Shown piece after piece: positions 7,835 to 17,030 of a stretch of DNA of 64,000 nt (its first letter is position 1; every line of letters starts with the position of its first letter). A program made the position numbers and the translations under genes. This DNA comes from Actibacterium pelagium. Lineage in GTDB: Bacteria; Pseudomonadota; Alphaproteobacteria; Rhodobacterales; Rhodobacteraceae. The stretch is taken from NCBI RefSeq assembly GCF_002285415.1, contig NZ_NSBU01000006.1, positions 356,001 through 420,000 of the forward strand, given 5' to 3'. The notes below the pieces were generated by a model that was not told the DNA's origin, did not search any database, and saw only the letters and a list, made by a program, of their open reading frames with translations.

Positions 7835-10237
7835 TTATCGCAATCCAGCCTCGGCCATCAGCGCCTCTGCTTCTTCCTTCATCAAACGCTCTGTTCCGGC
7901 ACCCTGAACGGGCACGCGCCCGACCTCTAGCAGAAGGGGGGCGGCAAGCGGAGAGACTTGGTTCAGGGCGCGATGATCAATGCGGTCTTCAACGCGGGCC
8001 AGCAGCTCTTCGATTCTGCCGAAATCGACCAGCCCTTTCAGCGCCTCTTCGCGCGTGACCTGCATCATCAGGTGATCAGGATCGTATTTCAGCAGGGTGT
8101 CATACAGGATATCAGAGGAAAACGTCGCCTGCCGTCCCGACTTGCGTTTGCCCGGAGAGTTTCGGTCGATCAGCCCCGCGATCAGGGCAGAGGTACGGAA
8201 GGTGCGTTTCATCACTGCGTTGCCGTTCAGCCATGTCTCGAACCCGTCGCGCAGGTCGTGCCCGCGCAGCAACATGGTTGGGTCGGTCACAGGGTCCAAC
8301 CCCCAGATCAGGGTGGCGTAATCGGTCGCCACAAAGCCAAGCGGGTGCAGACCCTCGCGCTCCATCCGGGCGGTCAGAAGCAGCCCAAGGGTCTGCTGTG
8401 CGTTCTTGCCCGCAAAGCCGTAGACGCAGGTATAGTGGCGGTCTTGCAGAGGGAAGGTCTCGACCAGCAGGCGGTCGCCTCGCGGCATCTGAGAGATCTC
8501 TCGTTGCAAGAGCAGCCAATCTGCCGTGTGGCCGGGCAGGGTGGGCCAGTCGGGTTGGTTCAGCATCTCAAGAATGCGCGCGCTTAGCTGGGTCGAGGTC
8601 GCGAACTTGGTGCCCGAAAAGACGGCGACACGCGGTTCCCGGTCTGCGCGGCGGGTGACCTCAACGGTCATTTCGCGCAGGCCCTCATAGCGGACGATCT
8701 GCCCGCCGATCAGGAAGGTATCCCCCGGTGTCAGCGAGGCAGCGAAAGCCTCTTCCACCTCGCCCAGAGGTTGGCCACCGCGGCTGTGTTTCAGTCGTAC
8801 CTTCAGCTTGTCGGTGTCAACAATGGTTCCAAGGTTCATTCGGATTTGCGCAGCTGCTCGCGGATCTCGCAACTGCCATTGCCCGTCGCGTTGGACCAGT
8901 CGTTGGTAGCGGTCATAGGCGCGCAGGGCGTATCCACCGGTTGCTGCGAAGTCGAGGCAGGCGTCGAAGTCCGGGCGCGACAGCGCCGCATAGGCACCCG
9001 AAGATGTGACCTGAGAGTAAAGCGTATCGGCGTCAAAGGGCCCGGCTGCGGCTGTCCCCAGAATGTGTTGGCACAGGACATCGCGTGGACCGGGTGACCG
9101 GGGATCACCGTCCAGCGCGCGTGCCTGAACGGCTTGCAGGGCGGCTTGGCATTCGATGACCTCAAACCGGTTGGCAGGAACTAGAATCGCCTTGGACGGC
9201 GCGTTGTAGCGGTGGTTGGCGCGCCCGATCCGCTGAACCAACCGTTTGACGTTCTTGGGTGCGCCCACTTGGATCACTAGGTCTACGTCGCCCCAGTCGA
9301 TCCCCAGATCTAGTGAACCCGTACAGACAATGCCGCGCAACTGTCCGGCGGCCATCGCGGCTTCGACCTTCAGGCGCTGTTCTTTCGCCAAGGACCCGTG
9401 ATGGATGCCAATCGGCAAACCCTCTTCGTTGGCCAGCCACAGGTGGTGGAAGAAGATCTCTGCCTGCGCACGGGTGTTGTGGAAGATCAGCGTGGTCTTG
9501 TGCTTACGGACAAGGTCAAGAACGTCGGGGATCGCATAGCGACCGCCACCGCCCGCCCAAGGGGGTGGGGTCTGGGTTTCCAGCATCCTGATGTCCGGGT
9601 CCGGTCCGGGATCGGCATTCAGGATTTCACATGGGTCCGGTTGGCGGGCAAGATACCCGGCAATGGCCTGTGGGTCTTCAACTGTCGCAGACAGGCCAAC
9701 ACGGCGCAGGCCCGGGCAGAGTGCTTGCAGACGTGACAGCGACAGCATCAACTGATCGCCGCGTTTGCTTTCCGCGAGGGCATGGATTTCGTCCACGATA
9801 ACGCGCTGCAGCCCGTCGAAAATGCGTGGGGCGTCGGGGTAGGACAGAAGCAGGGCCAGACTTTCAGGTGTCGTCAAAAGAATGTGCGGCGGGTCTGCGC
9901 GCTGACGCTTGCGTTGCGTGTAGGGGGTGTCACCCGTCCTGTCTTCGATCCGAATGGGAAGGCCGATCTCTTCGACGGGGGTGCGCAGGTTGCGCCTGAT
10001 ATCAGCAGCCAACGCCTTTAGCGGCGAGATATAGATCGTGTGCAGCCCATCGCTTGGGGCGTCTGCCAGCTCAACCAAAGTTGGGAGGAACCCAGCCAGC
10101 GTTTTGCCGCCCCCGGTCGGAGCAATCAGCAACTGGCACGGGCTAAGAGACCGTTCAAGCATGTCTGACTGGTGTGGATGGATGGACCATCCACGCTGGT
10201 CAAACCAGTCTTGAAACTTGGGGGGCAGGGCGCTCAT
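7835..10237 (-). CDS. lhr: Ligase-associated DNA damage response DEXH-box helicase (Lhr family)
   Basis: Superfamily 2 helicase of 800 residues, the size of Lhr-core proteins. Walker A is APTGGGKT (39-46), the DEIH box is at 149-152, motif III LSATVEDP follows, and the C-terminal helicase half carries GIDWGDVDL and QRIGRANHR (motifs V and VI). The remaining C-terminal part is the Lhr winged-helix and beta-barrel region. It is an ATP-driven 3'-5' translocase thought to act in DNA repair. pdeM follows on the same strand. The ATP-dependent ligase that often completes the cluster is absent here. Confidence 0.93.
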   Translation of the reverse strand: MSALPPKFQDWFDQRGWSIHPHQSDMLERSLSPCQLLIAPTGGGKTLAGFLPTLVELADAPSDGLHTIYISPLKALAADIRRNLRTPVEEIGLPIRIEDRTGDTPYTQRKRQRADPPHILLTTPESLALLLSYPDAPRIFDGLQRVIVDEIHALAESKRGDQLMLSLSRLQALCPGLRRVGLSATVEDPQAIAGYLARQPDPCEILNADPGPDPDIRMLETQTPPPWAGGGGRYAIPDVLDLVRKHKTTLIFHNTRAQAEIFFHHLWLANEEGLPIGIHHGSLAKEQRLKVEAAMAAGQLRGIVCTGSLDLGIDWGDVDLVIQVGAPKNVKRLVQRIGRANHRYNAPSKAILVPANRFEVIECQAALQAVQARALDGDPRSPGPRDVLCQHILGTAAAGPFDADTLYSQVTSSGAYAALSRPDFDACLDFAATGGYALRAYDRYQRLVQRDGQWQLRDPRAAAQIRMNLGTIVDTDKLKVRLKHSRGGQPLGEVEEAFAASLTPGDTFLIGGQIVRYEGLREMTVEVTRRADREPRVAVFSGTKFATSTQLSARILEMLNQPDWPTLPGHTADWLLLQREISQMPRGDRLLVETFPLQDRHYTCVYGFAGKNAQQTLGLLLTARMEREGLHPLGFVATDYATLIWGLDPVTDPTMLLRGHDLRDGFETWLNGNAVMKRTFRTSALIAGLIDRNSPGKRKSGRQATFSSDILYDTLLKYDPDHLMMQVTREEALKGLVDFGRIEELLARVEDRIDHRALNQVSPLAAPLLLEVGRVPVQGAGTERLMKEEAEALMAEAGLR

Positions 10238-10255
10238 GCGTCTAGTCTTAGGCGC

Positions 10256-10281
10256 AAAAGGCGGCGGGGCAAATGCCCCGC
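10256..10281 (-). terminator. Terminator after the Tad-locus AAA+ ATPase
   Basis: The perfect 7-bp stem GCGGGGC/GCCCCGC with a 4-nt loop (10264-10281) is followed on the minus strand by GCCGCC and four T. It lies just past the ATPase stop and before the lhr start, so it separates the two units. Confidence 0.65.
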
Positions 10282-10286
10282 GACGC

Positions 10287-11597
10287 TTAGTGGGCGATCG
10301 CCTCGTCCTTGACGAACATGTTTTCCCAGGCCCGGTCGATCAGGTCGGGGTTCATCTGATATGGGATGCCTTCGAACTCGCAGATGGAAATCATCTGATC
10401 GACCAGGAAGATCGGCTGATAGTTCGAATAAACATTGTCGATCGTCGGATACTTCTCACGCAGAAGATAGATCAGCGTGTCTTCGTCCAGCGGCATGCCA
10501 CGAGCACGCGACACCAGCGCGAAAATCTTCAGATAGTCTTCCTGATTTGGGCCGTCGATCTTGATCTTGAAGAAGATACGACGCAGGGCCGCGTTATCGA
10601 AGATCTGGTTCGGGTGGAAGTTGGTCGAGAAGATGACCAGCGTGTCAAACGGCACCTCGAATTTCTCACCCGATTGCAGGGCCAAGATATCGCGGTTTTC
10701 TTCCAGCGGAACAATCCAGCGGTTGACCAGCGCCTGCGGCGGTTCTGTTTGGCGACCAAGGTCGTCCACGATGAAAACGCCGCCGGTGGCCTTCAATTGC
10801 AGCGGAGCCTGATAGGTCCGCGCGGTCGGGTTATAAACAAGGTCCAGCATCGACAGGGACAATTCACCACCGGTGATCACTGTCGGGCGCTCACACAGCA
10901 CATAGCGCGAGTCGAACCGGTTCGACGTCCGGCGCAGCGAGGTCGGGTCGTCGACCATCTCTTCGGCTTTGTTGTGAATGATCGGGTCATAAACCGTGAT
11001 CACCTGACCGGCATATTCAATGGCGCGTGGAACATAGATCTTGTCGCCAAGCGCGTCGCGGATACCGTTCGAGATCGAGGATTTACCGTTACCCGGAGGG
11101 CCGTACATCAGGATCGAGCGGCCCGCGGAAACCGCCGGGCCGAGATGCGACAGAAGTTCGTCCGGAAGAACCAGATGGCTCATGGCACCGGTCAGCTGTT
11201 CGCGTGTGACATGGATGTTTCGGATCGACTGGCGTTTAACCTGCTCGCGGTAGGTTTCCAAAGGCACGGGCATGGCGCCGTAGTATTCGGACTGAGACAA
11301 GGCATCGAGTGCACGCGCGCGGCCGCTGTCAGTAAGCTGATATCCCATCTCGCCGCCAGAGTTGGCGTGCAGGGTACCGGTTGCCTCGACCAATTTTTGG
11401 GAGCGCGCCAGATCAACCAGTTCCTGTGCAACAGGGATCGGCAGGCAAATTGCGCGGGCAATGTCGGAGACCTGATCAAGGTTTTTCCGGAAGATGGTCT
11501 TCAAAAGGATGTCGCGCATCATAACGATCGGAAGTTGCATTTCTTCCAATCGCTTAGGTGCTGGCGGGGCAACGACGTTCGGTGTTTCAACGTTCAT
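10287..11597 (-). CDS. AAA+ ATPase at the end of the Tad pilus locus
   Basis: Protein of 436 residues, with a winged-helix-like N-terminal part of about 150 residues and then an AAA+ domain. Walker A is GPPGNGKSS (166-174) and Walker B is FIVDDLG (about 265). Similar ATPases sit beside tad genes in alphaproteobacteria; a specific role in pilus work is not established by the sequence. The frame opens at GTG 11609, but the ATG at 11597 is preceded by GAGG at 6 nt, so I prefer it. No membrane helix or signal peptide is seen. It is 79 nt downstream of cpaA. Confidence 0.85.
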   Translation of the reverse strand: MNVETPNVVAPPAPKRLEEMQLPIVMMRDILLKTIFRKNLDQVSDIARAICLPIPVAQELVDLARSQKLVEATGTLHANSGGEMGYQLTDSGRARALDALSQSEYYGAMPVPLETYREQVKRQSIRNIHVTREQLTGAMSHLVLPDELLSHLGPAVSAGRSILMYGPPGNGKSSISNGIRDALGDKIYVPRAIEYAGQVITVYDPIIHNKAEEMVDDPTSLRRTSNRFDSRYVLCERPTVITGGELSLSMLDLVYNPTARTYQAPLQLKATGGVFIVDDLGRQTEPPQALVNRWIVPLEENRDILALQSGEKFEVPFDTLVIFSTNFHPNQIFDNAALRRIFFKIKIDGPNQEDYLKIFALVSRARGMPLDEDTLIYLLREKYPTIDNVYSNYQPIFLVDQMISICEFEGIPYQMNPDLIDRAWENMFVKDEAIAH

Positions 11598-11676
11598 AGA
11601 AAGCCTCACAAACTGGGATTTGGCTTAAACTAGCCTTACCCTATGTCGATAATGCGGCACAAAACAGCCTCAAAAT

Positions 11677-12165
11677 CTATTTTGTTGCGGTATTCACGAG
11701 GTGAATCAAAAGAGTACTCATCAAGGCGATACCCATAGGAAACTTCTTGCTGAACAAGGATTCCCAGTTTGGTAGCGCGGTCCGGACCGCTTGCATACGG
11801 CGGATAAGTCGGTGCGCCACGAAGGTAACGATCAGGCAGGCGCAAAACACACCGAAGGCCCCGATAACATTAGACCAGGCAAAGAACGGGGCCATGGCTG
11901 CCGCGAATTTAGCGTCACCCGCGCCCATCGCGTCAATCTGGTTCAAAAGGAACCCTACGACCAGAATCGCGCCCGCAAGAGCCCACCGCCAGCCATAGTC
12001 TTCAAGCGGCATCACAAATGGACCGACAACGGCGAAAACGGCCAAAAGCGCCAGAACCGCTTTGTTCGGGATTTTCATGTACTTCAGGTCGCTATAGGCA
12101 ACCCACAGACAAATCGGGAAAACCAGTGGTAGGAACCACAGTGCAGCTTCAGCAGGGGTCATCAT
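11677..12165 (-). CDS. cpaA: Prepilin peptidase CpaA/TadV
   Basis: Inner-membrane aspartyl peptidase (A24 family) that cuts the leader of Flp prepilins. The protein has 162 residues and about five hydrophobic helices. The two catalytic Asp sites are Asp26 in SDLKYMKIPN and Asp84 in the GxGD motif GAGDAK (81-86). The start ATG overlaps the stop of the preceding tadD gene by one base (TAATG), a sign of coupled translation; a second ATG follows at once. Its likely substrates are the two small pilins at the other end of the locus. Confidence 0.93.
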   Translation of the reverse strand: MMTPAEAALWFLPLVFPICLWVAYSDLKYMKIPNKAVLALLAVFAVVGPFVMPLEDYGWRWALAGAILVVGFLLNQIDAMGAGDAKFAAAMAPFFAWSNVIGAFGVFCACLIVTFVAHRLIRRMQAVRTALPNWESLFSKKFPMGIALMSTLLIHLVNTATK

Positions 12166-13022
12166 TACAGCGTCACATCTTTCTCAAGGGATTCCAACGC
12201 GCGAACGGCAGGTTCGAAATACTGCGGGTGAACCTCAATCGCCTCTTGAAGCAGGCCGCGTCCGGTGTCCACGTCCCCCTGTTTGATCGCCGCAAGAGCC
12301 ATCGTATGCAGCAGTTGCGCTTCTTCGACCTGCGACATGGGGATCACGGGCAACTGGTACTTGCGCTGCTTCGCACGGGCCAGAACCAGATTGTTCTTTG
12401 CAGTGAACATGCCCTGATCATAGGTCAGAGCTTCGGCAAACAGTTTCTCGGCGCCTTGGTTATCCCCACGGCTAAGCTTGGAGTAACCCCAGTTGTTCAG
12501 CACGCTGGCTGGACGGGTGGTCAGGCTGATCGCCGTTTCGTAATAGCTGTCCGCACGAGGCCAGTCCTGCTTGCTGTCGGCGATCATCGCTTCCAGCCGA
12601 TAGCGTTTGAATGTCTCGTGGGTTGGGGGGGTGCTGTTCAAAGCAGCCTCGGCCGCCTTCCACTCTCCTGCGCGGATGCTGGCATCGGCCAGTTCCACCT
12701 TATCCTCAGAGGTCGATTGCGGGTGTTCTACAACCTTCTTCCACGCCGACATACCTTCGACTGACCGACCGCCACGCACCAGAGACACGGCCAAGCCGCG
12801 TCTGAAGTCGATATTGTCAGGGTCTTTCGCCAATTCACGCTTGAAATAGGCTGCCGCCTCATTCGGGTTGGCGGACCGGATCATGATTTCATTGATGGCG
12901 TTACGGTCAGAGTTGATCACATCCTGTACGGCGCGATCCACGTCCTCTTCGGCGGATTTGGTACAGGCCGACACAAGAACCGTGCTGGCCAGACATAGCA
13001 TTAGAACCGACGATCGGCGCAT
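12165..13022 (-). CDS. tadD: TPR lipoprotein TadD
   Basis: Protein of 285 residues with a lipoprotein signal; the lipobox VSAC ends at Cys20. Several tetratricopeptide repeats fill the rest. TadD-type lipoproteins act as pilotins or assembly helpers for the secretin CpaC in the periplasm. The gene lies between another TPR lipoprotein gene and cpaA, with 12 nt upstream and a 1-nt overlap downstream. Naming it TadD rather than a second accessory TPR protein rests on position and length. Confidence 0.85.
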   Translation of the reverse strand: MRRSSVLMLCLASTVLVSACTKSAEEDVDRAVQDVINSDRNAINEIMIRSANPNEAAAYFKRELAKDPDNIDFRRGLAVSLVRGGRSVEGMSAWKKVVEHPQSTSEDKVELADASIRAGEWKAAEAALNSTPPTHETFKRYRLEAMIADSKQDWPRADSYYETAISLTTRPASVLNNWGYSKLSRGDNQGAEKLFAEALTYDQGMFTAKNNLVLARAKQRKYQLPVIPMSQVEEAQLLHTMALAAIKQGDVDTGRGLLQEAIEVHPQYFEPAVRALESLEKDVTL

Positions 13023-13034
13023 TTTCAGCGTCCT

Positions 13035-13616
13035 TTACTGCTCTTCGGTGGGTGGCGTTGAGAGAAGCAGATAGCGCCCCTTGCCCCGCCGAACCAATTC
13101 GTATCCATTATTATTGGAGGCATCATAAGCGGGATTTTCTGTCAAAGCGATAGCCCTGTTGAGGTTTTCACGAATCTCGGGCGAGATACCGCCATCAATT
13201 GCAAAGGCTGTCTTGAAGAAAATCTTGGCCTCTCCGGGCTCGTTCAACTCCATCAGAACAACGCCCAGATTGTTGTAGGCCGGCGCAAAGGCGTCATCTT
13301 CTGCAACGGCCCGCCGCAGGACGTCCTCTGCCTGATAGAGGCGACCCAGCTTCAGGTTGGCCGAACCAATGGCGGAAAGTACATCCATCGTCAGCCCTTG
13401 TTCAGAACCCGCACGATAATAGGCGCTGAGGGCAAGCTCGTATTCGCCAGCCGCCATAAGGCGATGCCCGACGATGAGCCCGTCAACAGCTTCGCGAACA
13501 ATCGGCGTGCCGGGCGGTGGAGGCGGTCCTTCGAACCCTTCGTTCAGTTGGCCCCTAGCCTGACAGCTGGCCAGTAAGGCCAAGCTGGCAAGAAGAACGA
13601 TGAAACGAGGAGCCAT
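13035..13616 (-). CDS. Second TPR lipoprotein of the Tad locus
   Basis: Protein of 193 residues with lipobox LASC (Cys18). A short Gly/Pro-rich linker follows, then TPR units with typical Asn-Asn-Leu-Gly and Ala-x-x-Tyr spacing. It is likely an outer-membrane-anchored periplasmic adaptor for Tad assembly. It sits 3 nt downstream of tadC. Two consecutive TPR lipoproteins are common in alphaproteobacterial tad clusters. Confidence 0.82.
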   Translation of the reverse strand: MAPRFIVLLASLALLASCQARGQLNEGFEGPPPPPGTPIVREAVDGLIVGHRLMAAGEYELALSAYYRAGSEQGLTMDVLSAIGSANLKLGRLYQAEDVLRRAVAEDDAFAPAYNNLGVVLMELNEPGEAKIFFKTAFAIDGGISPEIRENLNRAIALTENPAYDASNNNGYELVRRGKGRYLLLSTPPTEEQ

Positions 13617-13619
13617 GGG

Positions 13620-14594
13620 TCAGAATTTTGCGCGCGTCAGGGTGATGTAGATGTCATAGATCGATGGGCCGATCAGGATGATAAGCAGCGGCGGAACCGT
13701 GAACATCATAGTGCCAAGGGTCAGCTTGGTGGGTAGAACGTTGGCCTTCTCTTCCGCACGCATGACGCGTTTGTCACGCATTTCGTCCGCATAGACACGC
13801 AAGGCTTCAGAGATCGAGGTACCAAAGGTTGCTGACTGTACCAGCACGGTCACAAAAGAGGCAACGTCAGGAACGCCGCAACGTTCGCCCATGTCTTTCA
13901 GAACGGTGACCCGGTCCTTACCAGCTTTCACCTCTTGCGAAACGATATCGTATTCCTCAGCAAGAGCGGGATAGCCAGCGCGGACCTCTTTCGCGACGCG
14001 AAGGATTGACTGGTCCAGAGACTGACCAGCCTCAACACAGACCAGCATCATGTCCAGACTGTCGGGGAAACCGTTGACGATCTCTTCCTGACGCGTCTGA
14101 ATCCGACGCTCTACCCAGTAAACGGGGAAGTAGTATCCGGCGAGACCAGGCAGGATGATCCACATCGCCATCCCTGGGACTGAAAGACCACCGGTCGAAC
14201 TTTTGAAGATAACGACCGCAAGACCTACTGCCATCAGGCCAAGACCAAGGATGAGCTGGGTGAAGTGGTACATCTGCACCGCGTTCTTCGTGCGATAACC
14301 CGCACGCATCATACGCATGCGTGTTTCGCCAAGCTCTTCCGCGCTTTTGGGCTCTAGAAACTCTGCGTATTTGTCCAGTTTGCTCTGGCTGCGCAGGCGT
14401 TTCCCGCTGATCTCGCTTGTGCTGGATTCGATTTGCGACTTCTTCAGCTTGTCCAGTGGATCGATGCGTTTCCGGATCAGGGCAGGCAGCGTGAAGATGA
14501 TCAGCAGCAGGCCCAGCCCGCCAATGGCGTAAAGCGGGCCGAATTCGCCAAGGTTTTCAACGAGAAATGCGTTTGCTTTTTGTAGCAGTTCCAT
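13620..14594 (-). CDS. tadC: Tad pilus inner-membrane platform protein TadC
   Basis: Protein of 324 residues with a T2SSF (GspF-like) domain. One N-terminal TM helix is followed by a cytosolic stretch, a TM pair near the middle, the conserved helical F domain rich in acidic residues, and C-terminal TM helices. It pairs with TadB as the platform that CpaF drives during pilus extension. It is 8 nt downstream of tadB in the same operon. Confidence 0.93.
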   Translation of the reverse strand: MELLQKANAFLVENLGEFGPLYAIGGLGLLLIIFTLPALIRKRIDPLDKLKKSQIESSTSEISGKRLRSQSKLDKYAEFLEPKSAEELGETRMRMMRAGYRTKNAVQMYHFTQLILGLGLMAVGLAVVIFKSSTGGLSVPGMAMWIILPGLAGYYFPVYWVERRIQTRQEEIVNGFPDSLDMMLVCVEAGQSLDQSILRVAKEVRAGYPALAEEYDIVSQEVKAGKDRVTVLKDMGERCGVPDVASFVTVLVQSATFGTSISEALRVYADEMRDKRVMRAEEKANVLPTKLTLGTMMFTVPPLLIILIGPSIYDIYITLTRAKF

Positions 14595-14602
14595 GACTGA
14601 CC

Positions 14603-15571
14603 TCAGACCTTAATGTTAACCATCATGCGCATGAAAATCACATTCACGATCAGAAAAACGCCGACTGCGATTGCGGCAGGGATGAACGCGGACGTTTCCT
14701 TTACCCGATCGTAATAGTCTGGCTTGAGGACGTTGATCATCAGGATGGCAAGAAGAGGGAAGATGGAAAGGAATACACCTGACCATTTCGCTTCGGCCGT
14801 AATGGCGCGAACGCGGCGGAACAGTCGGAACCGAGCGCGGATCACGCGGCTAAGCCCCTCAAGAATTTCTGCAAGGTTACCGCCAGATTGCTGCTGGATA
14901 GTCACCGCAACTGCCAAAAAGCGCATGTCCTGCATGTCGACGCGCTCTGCCAAATCCTTCAGGCTGTCCGAGATATTACCGCCATATGAGCTTTCGTCAG
15001 CAATTACGCCGAACTCTGATCCCAGAGGGTCGGGAATTTCAGTCGCAACGATATTCACAGCCGAGGCAAAAGGGTGCCCCACACGCAGGCTGCGCACCAT
15101 CAGGTCTACGGCATCAGGAAGCTGCTCTTCAATCAGGCCGAGGCGTTTCTTGGCTGTGCGAGAAATCCAAACATAAACCGCGCCAACACCCATCAGAAGT
15201 GAGGTGCCGATGCGGACGGGCAATGTTGCCTGCGTCAGCAGTGTCAGCGCTGCAAATGACACGACTGTCAGTAAAAGCATAATCAGAATCAATGCCTTAG
15301 GGGAGAAAGCGATATTTGCTTTCTGGGCCTTGTCGGCGAGCAGCGAGTACAGAGGGATACCCTTCGCATCCAGGTGCTGGCGCATCTCTTTGCGCAGTTG
15401 CTCCAGAACTTCCTGCCGTTCGCTGCCTTTTTCCAGCATGGTCATCCGCCGATTCAGGCGGTTGTTCAGGCTGATCGCTCGCCCAAAGACCGTCAGGTAG
15501 AGACCCTGAACCAAGGCCAGGACCCCTAGAAAGATCAGGCCATAGATGATGGGTTCCATACTGATTTGCAT
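14603..15571 (-). CDS. tadB: Tad pilus inner-membrane platform protein TadB
   Basis: Protein of 322 residues, T2SSF family. The N-terminal TM helix is at about 9-29, a TM pair lies in the middle, and the C-terminal TM follows the conserved segment around RAITAEAKWSG. It is the partner of TadC in the pilus platform. It lies 5 nt downstream of cpaF, so the order cpaF-tadB-tadC is the usual one for Tad systems. Confidence 0.93.
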   Translation of the reverse strand: MQISMEPIIYGLIFLGVLALVQGLYLTVFGRAISLNNRLNRRMTMLEKGSERQEVLEQLRKEMRQHLDAKGIPLYSLLADKAQKANIAFSPKALILIMLLLTVVSFAALTLLTQATLPVRIGTSLLMGVGAVYVWISRTAKKRLGLIEEQLPDAVDLMVRSLRVGHPFASAVNIVATEIPDPLGSEFGVIADESSYGGNISDSLKDLAERVDMQDMRFLAVAVTIQQQSGGNLAEILEGLSRVIRARFRLFRRVRAITAEAKWSGVFLSIFPLLAILMINVLKPDYYDRVKETSAFIPAAIAVGVFLIVNVIFMRMMVNIKV

Positions 15572-15576
15572 GGTGT

Positions 15577-17007
15577 TTACTCCGTTGTGATCGGCTCAAA
15601 GATAGATGCGGGAAGGTCATAACCCCACTGTTTGAAGCGATCTGAATATTTGGACCGGATGCCTGTTGCGTTAAAGCGTCCGATGATCTTGCCGTCGGGT
15701 TGAACACCCAGACGTTCATAGCGGAACACCTCTTGCATTGAGATGACATCGCCTTCCATACCCGTGATTTCCGTGACCGAAACCATACGACGTGAACCGT
15801 CTTGCAGACGGCTGGCCTGCACGATCAGGTTAACCGCGCTTGCAATCTGGCTGCGAACAGCCTTCAGCGGCATTTCGATCCCGGCCATCGAGATCATATT
15901 CTCAAGTCGCGAGACACTGTCGCGCGCAGAGTTTGCGTGGATCGTGGTCATGGATCCGTCGTGGCCGGTGTTCATCGCTTGAAGCATATCAATAACTTCT
16001 TCGCCACGCGTCTCACCCACGATGATGCGGTCAGGACGCATCCTAAGGGCATTTCGCAGACAGTCGCGCTGCGTGACCGCACCGCGGCCTTCAACGTTGG
16101 CCGGTCGGCTTTCCATCCGACCTACGTGGGTCTGTTGCAGCTGAAGTTCCGCAGTATCCTCGATGGTCAGGATACGTTCGGCATTGTCGATGAAGCTGGA
16201 CAAGGCGTTCAGCGTGGTCGTTTTACCCGAACCCGTACCGCCAGAAACGATGACGTTCAGGCGGCAGGCCACCGCGGCCTGCAAATAGGCAGCCATTTCT
16301 TCGGTAAAGGCGCCGAACTTGACCAAATCGTCGATGCCCAGCTTGTCCTTTTTAAACTTACGGATCGAGACAAGGGATCCATCAACCGCAATCGGTGGAA
16401 CCATCGCGTTGAAACGCGACCCATCGGCAAGACGGGCGTCGACGTAAGGGTTTGATTCATCAACACGACGACCCACGGCCGAAACGATCTTGTCGATGAT
16501 GCGAAGAAGGTGCCGCTCGTCTTTGAAGGTGATGTCGGTCAGCTCTAGGCGACCAAACCGTTCCACAAAGATCTGCTGCGGACCGTTGACCAGAATATCG
16601 TTGACGCTTTCGTCTTGCAGCAAAGTCTCAAGCGGGCCAAGACCCATAACTTCGTCGAACAATTCCTTGTTCAGCGTCTGACGCTCTTCCTTGTTCAGGA
16701 CGACATTCATCCCTTCAAGGTTTTCCGCAACAATCGCTTGGATTTCCGCGCGCAGGTCCGATTCCGTCGCGTGTTCCAGCGCCGAAAGGTTCAGGTTATC
16801 CAGAAGCTCTTTGTGAAGCTCCAGTTTGATGTCGCCAAGGCGTTCCTTACGCTTACGGTCTTTGTCAGCCACCTTTGCCTGAGCAGGCTGAACGGACGGT
16901 TTACGTGCAGCGACAGACGGTTTTGAGTTACCAACCGGTGCGGTTTTCGGTGCCTCTGGGGCCGTCGCGGCCGCGCCACCTTCTGGTTTCTTATATCGAG
17001 AAAACAT
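15577..17007 (-). CDS. cpaF: Tad pilus assembly ATPase CpaF/TadA
   Basis: Hexameric secretion ATPase (VirB11/GspE superfamily) of 476 residues that powers Flp pilus assembly. The N-terminal 60 residues are basic and Ala/Pro-rich. Walker [10 protein letters not shown] lies near residue 255, followed by the Asp box, the Walker B region with IVGETRGEE, and the His box TTIHANS. It follows cpaE after 23 nt and precedes tadB. Confidence 0.96.
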   Translation of the reverse strand: MFSRYKKPEGGAAATAPEAPKTAPVGNSKPSVAARKPSVQPAQAKVADKDRKRKERLGDIKLELHKELLDNLNLSALEHATESDLRAEIQAIVAENLEGMNVVLNKEERQTLNKELFDEVMGLGPLETLLQDESVNDILVNGPQQIFVERFGRLELTDITFKDERHLLRIIDKIVSAVGRRVDESNPYVDARLADGSRFNAMVPPIAVDGSLVSIRKFKKDKLGIDDLVKFGAFTEEMAAYLQAAVACRLNVIVSGGTGSGKTTTLNALSSFIDNAERILTIEDTAELQLQQTHVGRMESRPANVEGRGAVTQRDCLRNALRMRPDRIIVGETRGEEVIDMLQAMNTGHDGSMTTIHANSARDSVSRLENMISMAGIEMPLKAVRSQIASAVNLIVQASRLQDGSRRMVSVTEITGMEGDVISMQEVFRYERLGVQPDGKIIGRFNATGIRSKYSDRFKQWGYDLPASIFEPITTE

Positions 17008-17030
17008 TCGAAAACCTCTTTTCTAAAAAT

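Noticed and set aside
10218..11633. Open frame of about 470 codons antisense to the AAA+ ATPase
   Set aside because: The opposite strand holds clear Walker motifs; this frame has none and covers the intergenic terminator.
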